Below the pieces are notes generated by a model. The model was not told the DNA's origin. It searched no databases and was given only the letters and a program-made list of their open reading frames with translations. From Frederiksenia canicola (lineage in GTDB: Bacteria; Pseudomonadota; Gammaproteobacteria; Enterobacterales; Pasteurellaceae), in NCBI RefSeq assembly GCF_011455495.1, contig NZ_CP015029.1:992740-1056739 (forward strand): DNA of 64,000 nt. The letters run 5' to 3'. How positions within the stretch are numbered: the first letter of the stretch is position 1; the number at the start of each line of letters is the position of its first letter. This document shows, piece by piece, positions 38,884 through 49,218 of the stretch. Both the position numbers and the translations under genes were made by a program.

Positions 38884-39987
38884 ATGGCAGAAAAAAAATC
38901 ATCAGTCTCAACCGTTACTAAACATACTGATCCAGAAAGTAAAGAAAAAGCCTTAGCCGCAGCACTTGCTCAAATTGAAAAACAGTTCGGTAAAGGTTCT
39001 ATTATGACCTTAGGTGCAACGCAAGATCTTGATATTGAAGCCGTTTCAACGGGGTCAATTGGTTTAGACTTAGCCCTTGGGATCGGTGGTTTACCGATGG
39101 GGCGTATTGTCGAAATCTTCGGACCAGAGTCATCGGGTAAAACGACGTTAACGTTATCACTTATCGCTGAAGCTCAAAAAATCGGCAAAACCTGTGCTTT
39201 TATTGATGCGGAACACGCATTAGATCCTGTTTATGCCCGAAAATTGGGCGTTGATACCGATAGGTTATTGATTTCACAGCCAGACCATGGCGAACAAGCC
39301 CTTGAAATTTGCGATGCATTAGTACGCTCGGGGGCTGTTGATGTCATTATCGTGGACTCTGTTGCCGCCTTAACACCAAAAGCCGAAATTGAAGGTGAAA
39401 TGGGGGATTCACATATGGGTTTACAAGCTCGTTTAATGTCGCAAGCCTTGCGTAAATTAACGGGGAATGTGAAAAATACTAACTGCTTGGTGGTCTTCAT
39501 CAACCAAATTCGGATGAAAATCGGTGTGATGTTTGGCAACCCAGAAACTACAACTGGCGGTAATGCATTGAAATTCTATGCGTCTGTGCGTTTAGACATT
39601 CGTCGTTCTGGCGTGGTAAAAGACGGTGAAGAAATTTTAGGCAGTGAAACCAAAGTCAAAGTTGTGAAAAATAAAGTATCTCCGCCATTCCGCACGGCAC
39701 AGTTTGATATTATGTACGGTGAAGGTATTTCCAAAGTGGGTGAAATTCTTGGTTTAGCCGTTGATCACGATCTAATTAAGAAATCAGGTGCGTGGTTCTC
39801 TTATAATGGCGAAAAAATCGGTCAAGGCAAAGCCAATGCAATGAAATGGCTGAAAGAGAATACAGAACAAGCAGATAAAATCGAGCAAGAGTTACGTGCA
39901 TTGTTAATGGCAAATCCTGATAAGGTTGTAACAGCCGCAGGATCGGATAATAATGACAGTGCAGATGAACAATTTGAAGAACTTTAA
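38884..39987 (+). CDS. recA: Recombinase RecA
   Basis: Recombinase and LexA co-protease of 367 aa. Walker A is GPESSGKT at 80-87; the N-terminus is about 13 residues longer than in E. coli. The L2 loop ([14 protein letters not shown]) and the acidic C-terminus ([12 protein letters not shown]) are as expected. It is controlled by a perfect SOS box inside the promoter. A strong terminator separates it from recX. Confidence 0.98.
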   Translation: MAEKKSSVSTVTKHTDPESKEKALAAALAQIEKQFGKGSIMTLGATQDLDIEAVSTGSIGLDLALGIGGLPMGRIVEIFGPESSGKTTLTLSLIAEAQKIGKTCAFIDAEHALDPVYARKLGVDTDRLLISQPDHGEQALEICDALVRSGAVDVIIVDSVAALTPKAEIEGEMGDSHMGLQARLMSQALRKLTGNVKNTNCLVVFINQIRMKIGVMFGNPETTTGGNALKFYASVRLDIRRSGVVKDGEEILGSETKVKVVKNKVSPPFRTAQFDIMYGEGISKVGEILGLAVDHDLIKKSGAWFSYNGEKIGQGKANAMKWLKENTEQADKIEQELRALLMANPDKVVTAAGSDNNDSADEQFEEL

Positions 39988-39990
39988 TTG

Positions 39991-40019
39991 AAAAATGCGG
40001 TGTAATGCACCGCATTTTT
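39991..40019 (+). terminator. recA terminator
   Basis: Twelve-pair stem AAAAATGCGGTG / CACCGCATTTTT (39991-40002 and 40008-40019). It lies between recA and recX, so recX is probably made by read-through, as known in E. coli. Confidence 0.9.
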
Positions 40020-40030
40020 GTTATATTGGC

Positions 40031-40483
40031 ATGAAACAAAAATCGACCGCAATTCAATATGTTGTATATTTGCTCTCAAAGCGGGATTACGGCGAAGCAG
40101 AATTACGACAAAAACTGAAGCAGAAAGACTTTCTCGAAGAAGAAATCGAACAGGCGATTGTCAAAGCACAAGAACATCAATGGCAAAGCGATGAGAGATT
40201 TTGTCGTCAGTTCATTCATTATCGTTCACAGCAAGGCTATGGACCAAACCGTTTAAAGCAAGAACTACGTTTTAAAGGCATTGCTGATTGGCTGATTAGT
40301 CAAGAAATGGAAAATAGTGAAGTAGATTGGTTTGAACTGGCTGAACGCGTGTTTGAGAAAAAACGCTCAACAAATTGGGATATCAAGGCTAAGCAAAAAA
40401 TGTGGCGATATATGGTCAGTCACGGTTTTTACAGCGATCATTTTAGCCACTTAATGGATCTAGATTATGACGATTACCAATAA
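40031..40483 (+). CDS. recX: Regulatory protein RecX
   Basis: Modulator of RecA filaments, 150 aa, mostly helical, with the family segments YLLSKRDYGEAELRQKL and GYGPNRLKQELRFKGI. The ATG at 40031 was chosen: the start at 39995 would begin inside the recA terminator. No clear ribosome site precedes it, which fits low expression. It ends 17 bases into yqfB. Confidence 0.92.
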   Translation: MKQKSTAIQYVVYLLSKRDYGEAELRQKLKQKDFLEEEIEQAIVKAQEHQWQSDERFCRQFIHYRSQQGYGPNRLKQELRFKGIADWLISQEMENSEVDWFELAERVFEKKRSTNWDIKAKQKMWRYMVSHGFYSDHFSHLMDLDYDDYQ

Positions 40484-40802
40484 AATTACCTTTTTCAGCC
40501 GTTTTGAAGCAGATATTTTAAGCGGTAAAAAAACGATCACAATTCGCGATTTATCTGAAGCTCATTTTCAGCCAAATCAGCAACTTTGCGTTTCGACCTA
40601 CGAAACTGACCGCTTGTTTGCACATATTCATGTATTATCGGTTACGCCTATTACCTTTGCGGATTTGAACGAGCAGCACGCTCAGCAAGAAAATATGACG
40701 CTAGATCAGCTCAAACTAGTGATTCGTGAAATTTATCCACAAGATGATCACTTTGTGGTGATTGAGTTTGAATTGTTGAAGAATGAGCAAACAGAGCAGT
40801 AG
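40467..40802 (+). CDS. yqfB: N(4)-acetylcytidine amidohydrolase, ASCH domain
   Basis: Small ASCH-fold hydrolase of 111 aa that matches E. coli YqfB, which removes the acetyl group from N4-acetylcytidine. The motif GKKTITIRD contains the catalytic Lys and Thr of the family, and the glutamate lies in the NMTLDQLKLVIREIYP region or close by. The start overlaps recX by 17 bases and is probably coupled to it. Confidence 0.88.
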   Translation: MTITNKITFFSRFEADILSGKKTITIRDLSEAHFQPNQQLCVSTYETDRLFAHIHVLSVTPITFADLNEQHAQQENMTLDQLKLVIREIYPQDDHFVVIEFELLKNEQTEQ

Positions 40803-40805
40803 TCA

Positions 40806-41336
40806 ATGAGTTTGTTTAAATCCACCAAACAGACGGAACGCTGTCCGCAATGCCACTCCCCCTTGCAAATTAAACGCGGGAAAGGCGGACTTTTTCTCGG
40901 CTGCTCGGCTTATCCAAAATGTGATTATCTCAAACCGTTGCAACAAGTAGCCCATATTATTAAAACCTTGGATGAGCTTTGCCCACAATGCCATTCGCCG
41001 CTGCAACTCAAACAAGGGCATTTTGGTATTTTTATCGGCTGCAGCACCTACCCTAATTGTGAATTTACCGTGCATAATGAGCCTGAAACAAGCGAAGAAT
41101 TTAGCTGTCCTGAATGTAAAACCTATAAATTAGTCGAACGAATAGGGCGTTCGGGTAAACATTTCTATGGCTGTAGTGGCTACCCTGAATGCAAATTTAC
41201 TGTGCCGAGTAAGCCAATCGAGAGAGAATGCCCGCAATGCCATTACCCTTTGGTCACTCAGAAAAGAATACGGGGAAAATCTGCATTTCTTTGTGCGAAT
41301 AAACTGTGCCAATACCTTTTTAGCGATAACGAATAA
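40806..41336 (+). CDS. Protein with four topoisomerase-type zinc ribbons (YrdD-like)
   Basis: DNA-binding-type zinc finger protein of 176 aa made of four C4 zinc ribbons: CPQCHSPLQIKRGKGG..C..C near 13-39, a second CPQCH repeat near 60, CPECK near 101, and a fourth near 143 whose last pair is spaced CANKLC. The ribbons resemble the C-terminal fingers of topoisomerase I, but no topoisomerase domain is present. It is followed by tsaC with a TAATG overlap and then aroE, an order conserved in Haemophilus. Confidence 0.9.
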   Translation: MSLFKSTKQTERCPQCHSPLQIKRGKGGLFLGCSAYPKCDYLKPLQQVAHIIKTLDELCPQCHSPLQLKQGHFGIFIGCSTYPNCEFTVHNEPETSEEFSCPECKTYKLVERIGRSGKHFYGCSGYPECKFTVPSKPIERECPQCHYPLVTQKRIRGKSAFLCANKLCQYLFSDNE

Positions 41337-41890
41337 TGTACTCTTTTAATGAAATAGTCGAAAAACTCAAGCAAGATCAAGTGGTTGCTTACCCAACAGA
41401 AGCGGTTTTTGGCTTGGGATGTAACCCAAATAGCGAGCAAGCGGTGAGACACTTGTTAGCGTTAAAACAACGCCCTGAATCGAAAGGGTTGATTTTGATC
41501 TCTCCTTATCGTGAACTTTTATTACCTTATATTGATGAAACTCAGCTTTCTAAGCCAGAATGGCAACGTTTCGAGCACTCTTACGAGAAAGCGATTACTT
41601 GGGTAATGCCAGCAAAAACAGACGTGCCACGTTATCTTAAAGGGCAATTTGAAACTATTGCGGTCAGGTTATGCCAAGTACCTGCGGTGGTGAAATTATG
41701 TGAGGCGACGGGCTTTGCCTTAACGTCTACCAGTGCAAATTTAACTACATTGCCGCCTTGCAGAACGGCTCAAGAAGTAATGGCACAATTTGGTGACAAT
41801 TTCCCTGTTGTCATCGCTGAAACAGGCGGAAAAAACAATCCTTCTGAAATTCGTGATATTTTCACCCAACAAATTTTTAGGCAGGGCTAA
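41336..41890 (+). CDS. tsaC: Threonylcarbamoyl-AMP synthase TsaC
   Basis: Enzyme of 184 aa making threonylcarbamoyl-AMP for the t6A modification at position 37 of tRNAs reading ANN codons. The YrdC/Sua5 pattern is visible: AYPTEAVFGLGCNP near 20-33, KQRPESKGLILI, and LTSTSAN. The start codon shares one base with the stop codon of the upstream zinc-ribbon gene (TAATG), and aroE begins 3 bases after its end, so all three are in one operon. Confidence 0.95.
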   Translation: MYSFNEIVEKLKQDQVVAYPTEAVFGLGCNPNSEQAVRHLLALKQRPESKGLILISPYRELLLPYIDETQLSKPEWQRFEHSYEKAITWVMPAKTDVPRYLKGQFETIAVRLCQVPAVVKLCEATGFALTSTSANLTTLPPCRTAQEVMAQFGDNFPVVIAETGGKNNPSEIRDIFTQQIFRQG

Positions 41891-41893
41891 GTT

Positions 41894-42721
41894 ATGAATC
41901 AATATGCTGTTTGGGGCAACCCGATTACCCAAAGTAAATCTCCTCGCATTCATCAATTGTTTGCTGAACAAACAAAGAAAAGCTTGCAATATCAAGCAAG
42001 GTTAGGCGATGAAGAAAAGTTCGAGCAGCAGTTATTAGACTTTTTTGCACAAGGGGCTAGAGGGGCAAATATCACCTCCCCATTCAAAGAGAGAGCCTTT
42101 GCTCTAGCGGATTTGCATAGTGAGAGTTGCCTGCAAGCGAAGGCTTGCAACACGTTAAAACGTTTAGATGATGGACGTTTGTATGCCGATAATACGGATG
42201 GTTTAGGCTTAGTGGCAGATTTGAAACGGTTGGAATGGCTAAAACCACAGCAAAAAGTGCTTATTTTAGGGGCGGGTGGAGCAACGAAGGGCGTTTTGTA
42301 CCCTTTATTGCAGGAGAAGCAACAGGTCACCTTATATAACCGCACTGCTGAGAAAGCGGTCAGTTTAGCGGAAAAATTTGCAAAGTGTGGCAAGATTCAG
42401 ACCGCTTGTTTACACGAAATGGCTGAACAGTCTTACGATTTAATCATCAATGCCACTTCGCTAGGGTTGCAAGGCAAATATGTCGAATTGCCGTCAGTAG
42501 TTTTTTCCACCGCAAAGGTGTATGATATGCAATATACTGTGGATATGCAGACGCCATTTTTAAACTACGTTCGTTCACAAGGAGCAATGGCGTGTCAAGA
42601 TGGTTTGGGAATGCTAGTTGGGCAAGCTAGCTATGCGTTTGAATTGTGGGAAGGGGTATTACCGCAGATTGAACCTGTGTTAGCCATTTTGCAGGCTGAA
42701 ATGAAAAAATCAGCACTTTAG
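41894..42721 (+). CDS. aroE: Shikimate dehydrogenase
   Basis: NADPH-dependent enzyme of 275 aa in the shikimate pathway. The substrate site includes Ser14/Ser16 (TQSKSP), catalytic Lys65 (TSPFKE) and Asp102 (NTDG). The nucleotide-binding motif GAGGATKG follows at about 127-134. Its stop is three bases after tsaC within the same operon. Two uptake cores lie within the coding region near 42355-42410. Confidence 0.96.
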   Translation: MNQYAVWGNPITQSKSPRIHQLFAEQTKKSLQYQARLGDEEKFEQQLLDFFAQGARGANITSPFKERAFALADLHSESCLQAKACNTLKRLDDGRLYADNTDGLGLVADLKRLEWLKPQQKVLILGAGGATKGVLYPLLQEKQQVTLYNRTAEKAVSLAEKFAKCGKIQTACLHEMAEQSYDLIINATSLGLQGKYVELPSVVFSTAKVYDMQYTVDMQTPFLNYVRSQGAMACQDGLGMLVGQASYAFELWEGVLPQIEPVLAILQAEMKKSAL

Positions 42722-42835
42722 TGCATTTTGCCCTTATAAAATCAATAAGTTCCGTAAAAGAGTGTTGGTTTTTATCGCAATTTGCCGAAACTCTATTCAA
42801 ACAAGCAAAAAATAGGAATTTTTAGAAAAAAGTAT

Positions 42836-42864
42836 TTGACGAGCTAAGGTGAAATCAGCATAAT
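42836..42864 (+). promoter_or_regulatory. tRNA operon promoter
   Basis: TTGACG (42836-42841), 17-base spacer, CATAAT (42859-42864), followed by a G+C-rich stretch (CGCCCCGC), typical of stable-RNA promoters under stringent control. Confidence 0.7.
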
Positions 42865-42896
42865 ACGCCCCGCAAAGCCGATATGGTTACGCAAAT

Positions 42897-42973
42897 GGCT
42901 ACATAGCTCAGCTGGTTAGAGCACAACACTCATAATGTTGGGGTCGCAAGTTCGAATCTCGCTGTAGCCACCA
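42897..42973 (+). tRNA. tRNA-Met (CAT), elongator
   Basis: Acceptor stem GGCTACA / TGTAGCC, anticodon stem CAACA / TGTTG with loop CTCATAA (anticodon CAT at 42931-42933), T-arm GTTCGAATC, encoded CCA. The sequence resembles the elongator rather than the initiator tRNA. Confidence 0.96.
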
Positions 42974-42975
42974 TT

Positions 42976-43060
42976 GCGGGACTGGCGAAATTGGTAGACG
43001 CACCAGATTTAGGTTCTGGCGCCGAGAGGTGTGTGGGTTCAAGTCCCTCGTCCCGCACCA
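42976..43060 (+). tRNA. tRNA-Leu (TAG)
   Basis: Class II tRNA: acceptor GCGGGAC / GTCCCGC, anticodon stem CCAGA / TCTGG, anticodon TAG at 43010-43012, a long variable arm and encoded CCA. Starts two bases after tRNA-Met. Confidence 0.96.
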
Positions 43061-43084
43061 TTATGGCTTAGCAAATAAAACGAC

Positions 43085-43159
43085 TGGAGTATCGCCAAGC
43101 GGTAAGGCACTGGGTTTTGATCCCAGCATTCCTAGGTTCGAATCCTAGTACTCCAGCCA
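43085..43159 (+). tRNA. tRNA-Gln (TTG), copy 1
   Basis: Acceptor TGGAGTA / TACTCCA, anticodon stem CTGGG / CCCAG with anticodon TTG at 43117-43119, encoded CCA. The D-arm contains CAAGCGGT, eight bases of the uptake-signal core. Confidence 0.96.
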
Positions 43160-43206
43160 TCTTATTTTTAAATCTCAGTAACTAACCTTGTGTTAGTTTT
43201 TTCTTT

Positions 43207-43281
43207 TGGAGTATCGCCAAGCGGTAAGGCACTGGGTTTTGATCCCAGCATTCCTAGGTTCGAATCCTAGTACTCCAGCCA
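43207..43281 (+). tRNA. tRNA-Gln (TTG), copy 2
   Basis: Identical in all 75 bases to copy 1, 47 bases further on; anticodon TTG at 43239-43241. Last gene of the tRNA cluster. Confidence 0.96.
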
Positions 43282-43392
43282 TCTCATTTTTTATTTTGAT
43301 CTCGCTTAGATTTCCCTTTAATTCCTTGATTTTTCCTTTTGATTTGAGCCAAAATTCTTTAAAATTGTCGCTCAATTTGACTGGAGAATTTT

Positions 43393-43638
43393 ATGCTTAA
43401 TCCGAAAAATCTAGAATCCCTCGCACAACAACTTCACAATGCACTTCCTCAAAGCCTGAAAAATGTCGGCAATGATCTCGAAGAAAAATTTAAACAAATC
43501 TTGCAGGCTCAACTGGCGAAATTAGATGTAGTAACGCGTGAGGAATTTGATGTGCAATCGCAAGTGTTATTGCGTACCCGTGAGAAATTGAACGAACTCG
43601 AAAAGCGTTTAGATGAATTAACTCAGCAAGCGGACTAA
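43393..43638 (+). CDS. ubiK: Ubiquinone biosynthesis accessory factor UbiK
   Basis: Small YqiC-family protein of 81 aa that supports the UbiJ-containing ubiquinone biosynthesis complex under aerobic conditions. The N-terminus is an amphipathic helix (ESLAQQLHNALPQSL) and the C-terminal half is a coiled coil (EFDVQSQVLLRTREKLNELE). GGAG precedes the ATG at 6 bases. Single gene between the tRNA cluster and pgi. Confidence 0.9.
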   Translation: MLNPKNLESLAQQLHNALPQSLKNVGNDLEEKFKQILQAQLAKLDVVTREEFDVQSQVLLRTREKLNELEKRLDELTQQAD

Positions 43639-43688
43639 TTTGCAAAATTTTTAGCAAAACTAACCGCTTGTTTATCCATTTATTTTAA

Positions 43689-45347
<1,659 letters not shown>

Positions 45348-45360
45348 GTGAATAGAGATA

Positions 45361-45389
45361 AAAAAACGCAGGGCTTTCCTGCGTTTTTT
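45361..45389. terminator. Bidirectional terminator pgi/pfkA
   Basis: Twelve-pair stem AAAAAACGCAGG / CCTGCGTTTTTT (45361-45372 and 45378-45389), with A and T runs on both sides, between convergent genes. Confidence 0.92.
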
Positions 45390-45402
45390 AATTCCGTCTT
45401 GT

Positions 45403-46368
45403 TTAAAACAATTTTCTTGAAGTCTCAAACAATTCTTCTTTGAATGGGCGGCGCATATTGTTGATCGCATCAATAATATCGTGGTGAACTAATTTTTCAT
45501 TTTGGATACCGACACAGCGTCCGCCATGACCTTCAAGAAGAAGTTCTACAGCATACACCCCCATACGAGAAGCTAAAATACGGTCAAAAGCACAAGGTGC
45601 ACCACCGCGTTGGGTATGGCCTAATACGGTCGCACGGGTTTCGTGGCCGAAACGTTCTTCGATTTCTTTTGCAAGTTCGTGGACATTTGTCATCATTTCC
45701 GTAATGGCGATGATCGCGTGACGTTTACCTTTAGCAAAACCTTCGCCGATGTTACGCATCAATGACTCTTTATCTAAACCTTTTTCTGGCACAATGATGT
45801 ATTCACAGCCGCCCGCAAGTGCCGCATTAATGGTTAAATCGCCACAATGACGACCCATAATTTCCACGATTGAGATACGTTGGTGAGACGTTGAAGTATC
45901 ACGCAAACGGTCGATGGCTTCTAATGCTGTTTCTAATGCCGTTTGGAAACCGATGGTATAGTCAGTACCTGCTACATCGTTATCGATGGTGCCTGGCAAG
46001 CCGATGCAGTTAATGCCAAATTCTTCCGTGAGCAATTTTGCCCCCATATAAGAGCCGTCACCGCCGATGACCACTAAGCTATCAATGTCGTACTTTTTGA
46101 GCGTTTCCACACATTTTTTACGCACTTCAGGATCTTTAAACTGCGGAAAGCGAGCCGAGCCTAAGAAAGTTCCGCCACGGTTGATCACTTCAGATACTGA
46201 GCGGCGTTCGAGTCGAGTCACTTTATCGTGATATAAGCCATAGTATCCATCTTGGATACCATAAACTTCTAAGCCTTCGCTCAATGCCGCACGTACAACA
46301 CCACGAATCGCAGCATTCATGCCAGGGGCATCGCCACCACTTGTTAAAACAGCAATTTTTTTAACCAT
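45403..46368 (-). CDS. pfkA: ATP-dependent 6-phosphofructokinase
   Basis: Glycolytic enzyme of 321 aa that phosphorylates fructose-6-phosphate. The ATP loop [15 protein letters not shown] is at the N-terminus, with GGDGSYMGA and the catalytic segment [12 protein letters not shown] following. HTQRGG is near residue 250. The length and sequence are those of bacterial PfkA. Convergent with pgi. Confidence 0.97.
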   Translation of the reverse strand: MVKKIAVLTSGGDAPGMNAAIRGVVRAALSEGLEVYGIQDGYYGLYHDKVTRLERRSVSEVINRGGTFLGSARFPQFKDPEVRKKCVETLKKYDIDSLVVIGGDGSYMGAKLLTEEFGINCIGLPGTIDNDVAGTDYTIGFQTALETALEAIDRLRDTSTSHQRISIVEIMGRHCGDLTINAALAGGCEYIIVPEKGLDKESLMRNIGEGFAKGKRHAIIAITEMMTNVHELAKEIEERFGHETRATVLGHTQRGGAPCAFDRILASRMGVYAVELLLEGHGGRCVGIQNEKLVHHDIIDAINNMRRPFKEELFETSRKLF

Positions 46369-46558
46369 AAAAATACCTATAAGAAATAATAATTAAAATT
46401 TTTGAAATAAATCGGAAATGGTGTGCAGATTACCCGATAACGCTTTCCCGTTCTAGCAAAAACTCGCAAATTTTACTCTTTTTTGATACAGGGCAAAAGT
46501 GGCAAATTAGATCTCTTGTCCCATTTGCAAAACTTTTGTGGGAAGTCACCGCTTGCGG

Positions 46559-47755
46559 CTATTCATCTGTCAGTATTTCCATGGCAAAGTCTAGCCCTGC
46601 AAAGAAGCGGTCAAGATCTATCTGTGTGTTGTAATGTGCCAACGACAGCCGCAGCGTGCCCATTTGTTGTAGGTAGCGTAAGTACGGCTTGGCACAATGC
46701 TCGCCCACTCGCAAGGCGATTTTCTGCTCGGTTAACATTGCGGCAATGTCGGAATGATGAATATTTCTAAAGGCAAAGCTAATGGTTGGGCTACTTAGTG
46801 AGCCACCAAAAATTTGCAAATTGGGGTAAGCATCTAACCGCTTGCGAGCTTGTTCGGCGAGTTGATACAAGCCTTGATTGAGCGTAGCAAAATCCCAACT
46901 TTCGAGCCATTCCAACACCTTGCCAAAAGCGATAATTCCCGCAATATTTGGTGTGCCAGCTTCTAAACGATGGGGCAGTTCCGCTAAGGTGAGAGTCTGC
47001 TCGGTGATGTTTTCTAGCATTTTGCCGCCAAAGACAAGCGGTCGGATTTCTGCCAAACTTTGCAATTTCCCCATCAGCACGCCTACGCCTGTTGGTCCAT
47101 ACATTTTATGGGCAGAGAAAGCGTAAAAATCGGCGTCAAGCTGATTTGTATCTATCTGCTCAGAACAGACCGCTTGTGCCACATCGAGCAAAATTTTGGC
47201 ATTAGAATGGTGGCGGATCAGGGAAATTAGCTGCTCAGCAGGCTGCCGCACGCCCGTCACGTTCGAGACCAAATTGAAGGCAACAATTTTCGTCCGTTGA
47301 TTGAGATGAGCAAGTAGTGTTTTGCTATCGATCTGAAAATCTTCATTTAACGGCAACACAATCAACTTTGCTCTTGAACGCTCAGCAAGCTGTTGCCAAG
47401 GGATAAAATTGGCGTGATGTTCAGCAACGGAAATCACAATTTCATCACCTGTTTGTAGCTGATGTTCTAAACCGTACGCGACCAAATTGATCGAATGGGT
47501 TGTGCCACTGGTCCAAATCACCCCATTGCGATTCTCCACATTGAAGCGGCGAGCTAACAAATCTCGTGCCTGTTCATAGGCTTCGCTCTGGGCTAGATCG
47601 TACTGACTACGATGCACCGATCCCGCTGAACAATAAAAATCTATCGTTTCATCGATCAACACTTGTGGCTTCAGTGTCGTGGCGGCAGAGTCTAAATAGG
47701 TCAATTGTTGATTGGCAAAAAAAGGAAACTGTTGGCGGAATTGTTGATTGAGCAT
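46559..47755 (-). CDS. csdA: Cysteine desulfurase, SufS/CsdA type
   Basis: PLP-dependent class V enzyme of 398 aa that mobilises sulfur from cysteine. The PLP lysine is Lys217 (FSAHKMYGPTG) and the active-site cysteine is Cys354 in RVGEHCAKP, matching the group II (CsdA/SufS) pattern rather than IscS. No suf or csdE gene adjoins it. The start has a poor ribosome site, so the annotated ATG at 47755 is likely but not certain. A terminator for the sulfatase operon lies upstream. Confidence 0.9.
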   Translation of the reverse strand: MLNQQFRQQFPFFANQQLTYLDSAATTLKPQVLIDETIDFYCSAGSVHRSQYDLAQSEAYEQARDLLARRFNVENRNGVIWTSGTTHSINLVAYGLEHQLQTGDEIVISVAEHHANFIPWQQLAERSRAKLIVLPLNEDFQIDSKTLLAHLNQRTKIVAFNLVSNVTGVRQPAEQLISLIRHHSNAKILLDVAQAVCSEQIDTNQLDADFYAFSAHKMYGPTGVGVLMGKLQSLAEIRPLVFGGKMLENITEQTLTLAELPHRLEAGTPNIAGIIAFGKVLEWLESWDFATLNQGLYQLAEQARKRLDAYPNLQIFGGSLSSPTISFAFRNIHHSDIAAMLTEQKIALRVGEHCAKPYLRYLQQMGTLRLSLAHYNTQIDLDRFFAGLDFAMEILTDE

Positions 47756-47806
47756 TGTCGGCTTTGGTTTAATTGAGAAAGGAGAAATTATAGCATAGGC
47801 ATCCTA

Positions 47807-47830
47807 TAAAAAAGGGGCGGAGTTCGCCCC
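47807..47830 (-). terminator. Terminator of the tct-sulfatase operon
   Basis: Stem GGGGCG / CGCCCC (47814-47819, 47825-47830), with an A run at 47807-47813 reading as T on the minus strand, just after the second sulfatase gene. Confidence 0.8.
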
Positions 47831-47853
47831 AAAGTTACCGTTAATTTCGATTC

Positions 47854-49215
47854 TTAACTTGCGGGAATAATAGTTGGGCGTGGCTCTTTGGCGATTTCCA
47901 TCTGTTTGCATAGTTTTTCTCGCAATTCCATTCGGGCTTGTTCATAGTGTGGATCTCGCACTAAATTGGTCAGCTCGTAAGGATCTTTTTCTAAATCGTA
48001 GAGAAAATCTTCTTGATAGAGATCGCTGCCGGCATATTCGCCGCCGTTCTTGCCTGGAGCAGTCACGGCATAGAGATATTTTTCGGTGCGGATGCATCGT
48101 CCAACGCGGCTTTCGCTGATTTGAGCAAAGACTTCATTTAAACGATTTGGATCTTTTTGGGCTACCACATCATAGAGATTCTCGCCGATCATCTTATCGC
48201 CAACATCAATGCCAGCCATCGCTAAGAACGTTTTTGGAAGGCTGGCGGTACTGACTAGTTGTTTGATCCGTTTACCACCCCGATAGTCACCACCTGCAAT
48301 CACTAACGGAACGTGCAACGCAGAGGAGTGGCACGACCGCTTGTAATCGTCATAGCCGTTGAGATTTTCATCTCGGTTACGGGTCATAAAGTGAGATCCG
48401 TGGTCGGAGGCGAAAACGATAATGGTATTGTCGTATAAGCCTTTGGCTTTGAGTTTGTCGATCAAGCGGGCTAGATTGTCGTCTAAACTGCGACAGCAGC
48501 CGAGATAATCAGGGTACATCTCATCGGCATTGCCTTTCAATACAGCTAAGTCGTGCGGTAGTTGGTAATTGGCAAAGCGAGTTTTTGAGCCGTCAGGGCC
48601 TTCGTAACAGTGATGGTCGTTTTGGTGGTGCGGTTCAATATGGGAAATGGTCATAAAGAACGGTTTTTCGCCATTGTATTGATCGAGATATTCCAAAGCA
48701 TAATCTGTAATGCAATCTACTCTATAGCCTGTAAATTCACATTTGTTCATGTTTTCATCAAAAACAAAGCCATCATAGCCATGGGAAGTAAATTCCAACA
48801 CGTCAGCCGCCCGCCAGAAGCCTTTATAACCGCCACGCCGTTCAGGTGGAATGGCTGTGATTGTGTAGTCGATAGTTGGAGCTTCTTCCAATTCGCCATC
48901 ACTGGCTAAGTGCCATTTGCCGATGTAAGCGGTGTCATAATCATTTTCGGTAAAGTAGTCAGCCAAAGTTTTAATATCTTGCGGTAACGCCACATTATTG
49001 CGGAAACAGCCCGTTTCTGTTGGGTATAAACCGCTTTGGAAGATGGAGCGGCAAGGTCCGCATACGGGCTGCGATGAGTAGGCTTCTTCAAAAAGCACAC
49101 CTTCTTCTGCTAATTTATCTAGAGTTGGAGTAATATTTAACGGCTGACCATAAGCCCCAACGGTGTCCCAACGCTGTTGGTCGGTGAAGTAGAAAATGAT
49201 ATTCGGTCTGTTCAT
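47854..49215 (-). CDS. Cytoplasmic sulfatase (formylglycine type), second copy
   Basis: Type I sulfatase of 453 aa. The formylglycine motif is CGPCR with Cys52, in the context PVCGPCRS; further landmarks are FYFTDQQRWD with Asp12, GKWHLA and the metal motif FASDHGSHF. No signal peptide is present. It starts three bases after tctA ends, with AAGGA upstream, so it is the last gene of the tctCBA operon. It is only distantly similar to the sulfatase at 7.0 kb, so the substrates probably differ. The maturase gene lies upstream in the same direction. Confidence 0.9.
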   Translation of the reverse strand: MNRPNIIFYFTDQQRWDTVGAYGQPLNITPTLDKLAEEGVLFEEAYSSQPVCGPCRSIFQSGLYPTETGCFRNNVALPQDIKTLADYFTENDYDTAYIGKWHLASDGELEEAPTIDYTITAIPPERRGGYKGFWRAADVLEFTSHGYDGFVFDENMNKCEFTGYRVDCITDYALEYLDQYNGEKPFFMTISHIEPHHQNDHHCYEGPDGSKTRFANYQLPHDLAVLKGNADEMYPDYLGCCRSLDDNLARLIDKLKAKGLYDNTIIVFASDHGSHFMTRNRDENLNGYDDYKRSCHSSALHVPLVIAGGDYRGGKRIKQLVSTASLPKTFLAMAGIDVGDKMIGENLYDVVAQKDPNRLNEVFAQISESRVGRCIRTEKYLYAVTAPGKNGGEYAGSDLYQEDFLYDLEKDPYELTNLVRDPHYEQARMELREKLCKQMEIAKEPRPTIIPAS

Positions 49216-49218
49216 AAC

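Noticed and set aside
40806-41336. A truncated topoisomerase I gene
   Set aside because: The four zinc ribbons form a complete small protein with normal start and stop and conserved neighbours tsaC and aroE, as in Haemophilus, so it is not a fragment.
41992-42393. A 133-codon frame antisense to aroE
   Set aside because: aroE is complete with catalytic residues; the antisense product is a Ser/Cys/Lys-rich artefact.
43085-43281. Repeat pair taken as a CRISPR or insertion-element duplication
   Set aside because: The 75-base repeats fold as tRNA-Gln with anticodon TTG; only two copies, no spacers, no cas genes.
48610-48909. A 99-codon frame antisense to the second sulfatase
   Set aside because: It is inside the sulfatase gene on the opposite strand, with no supporting signals.
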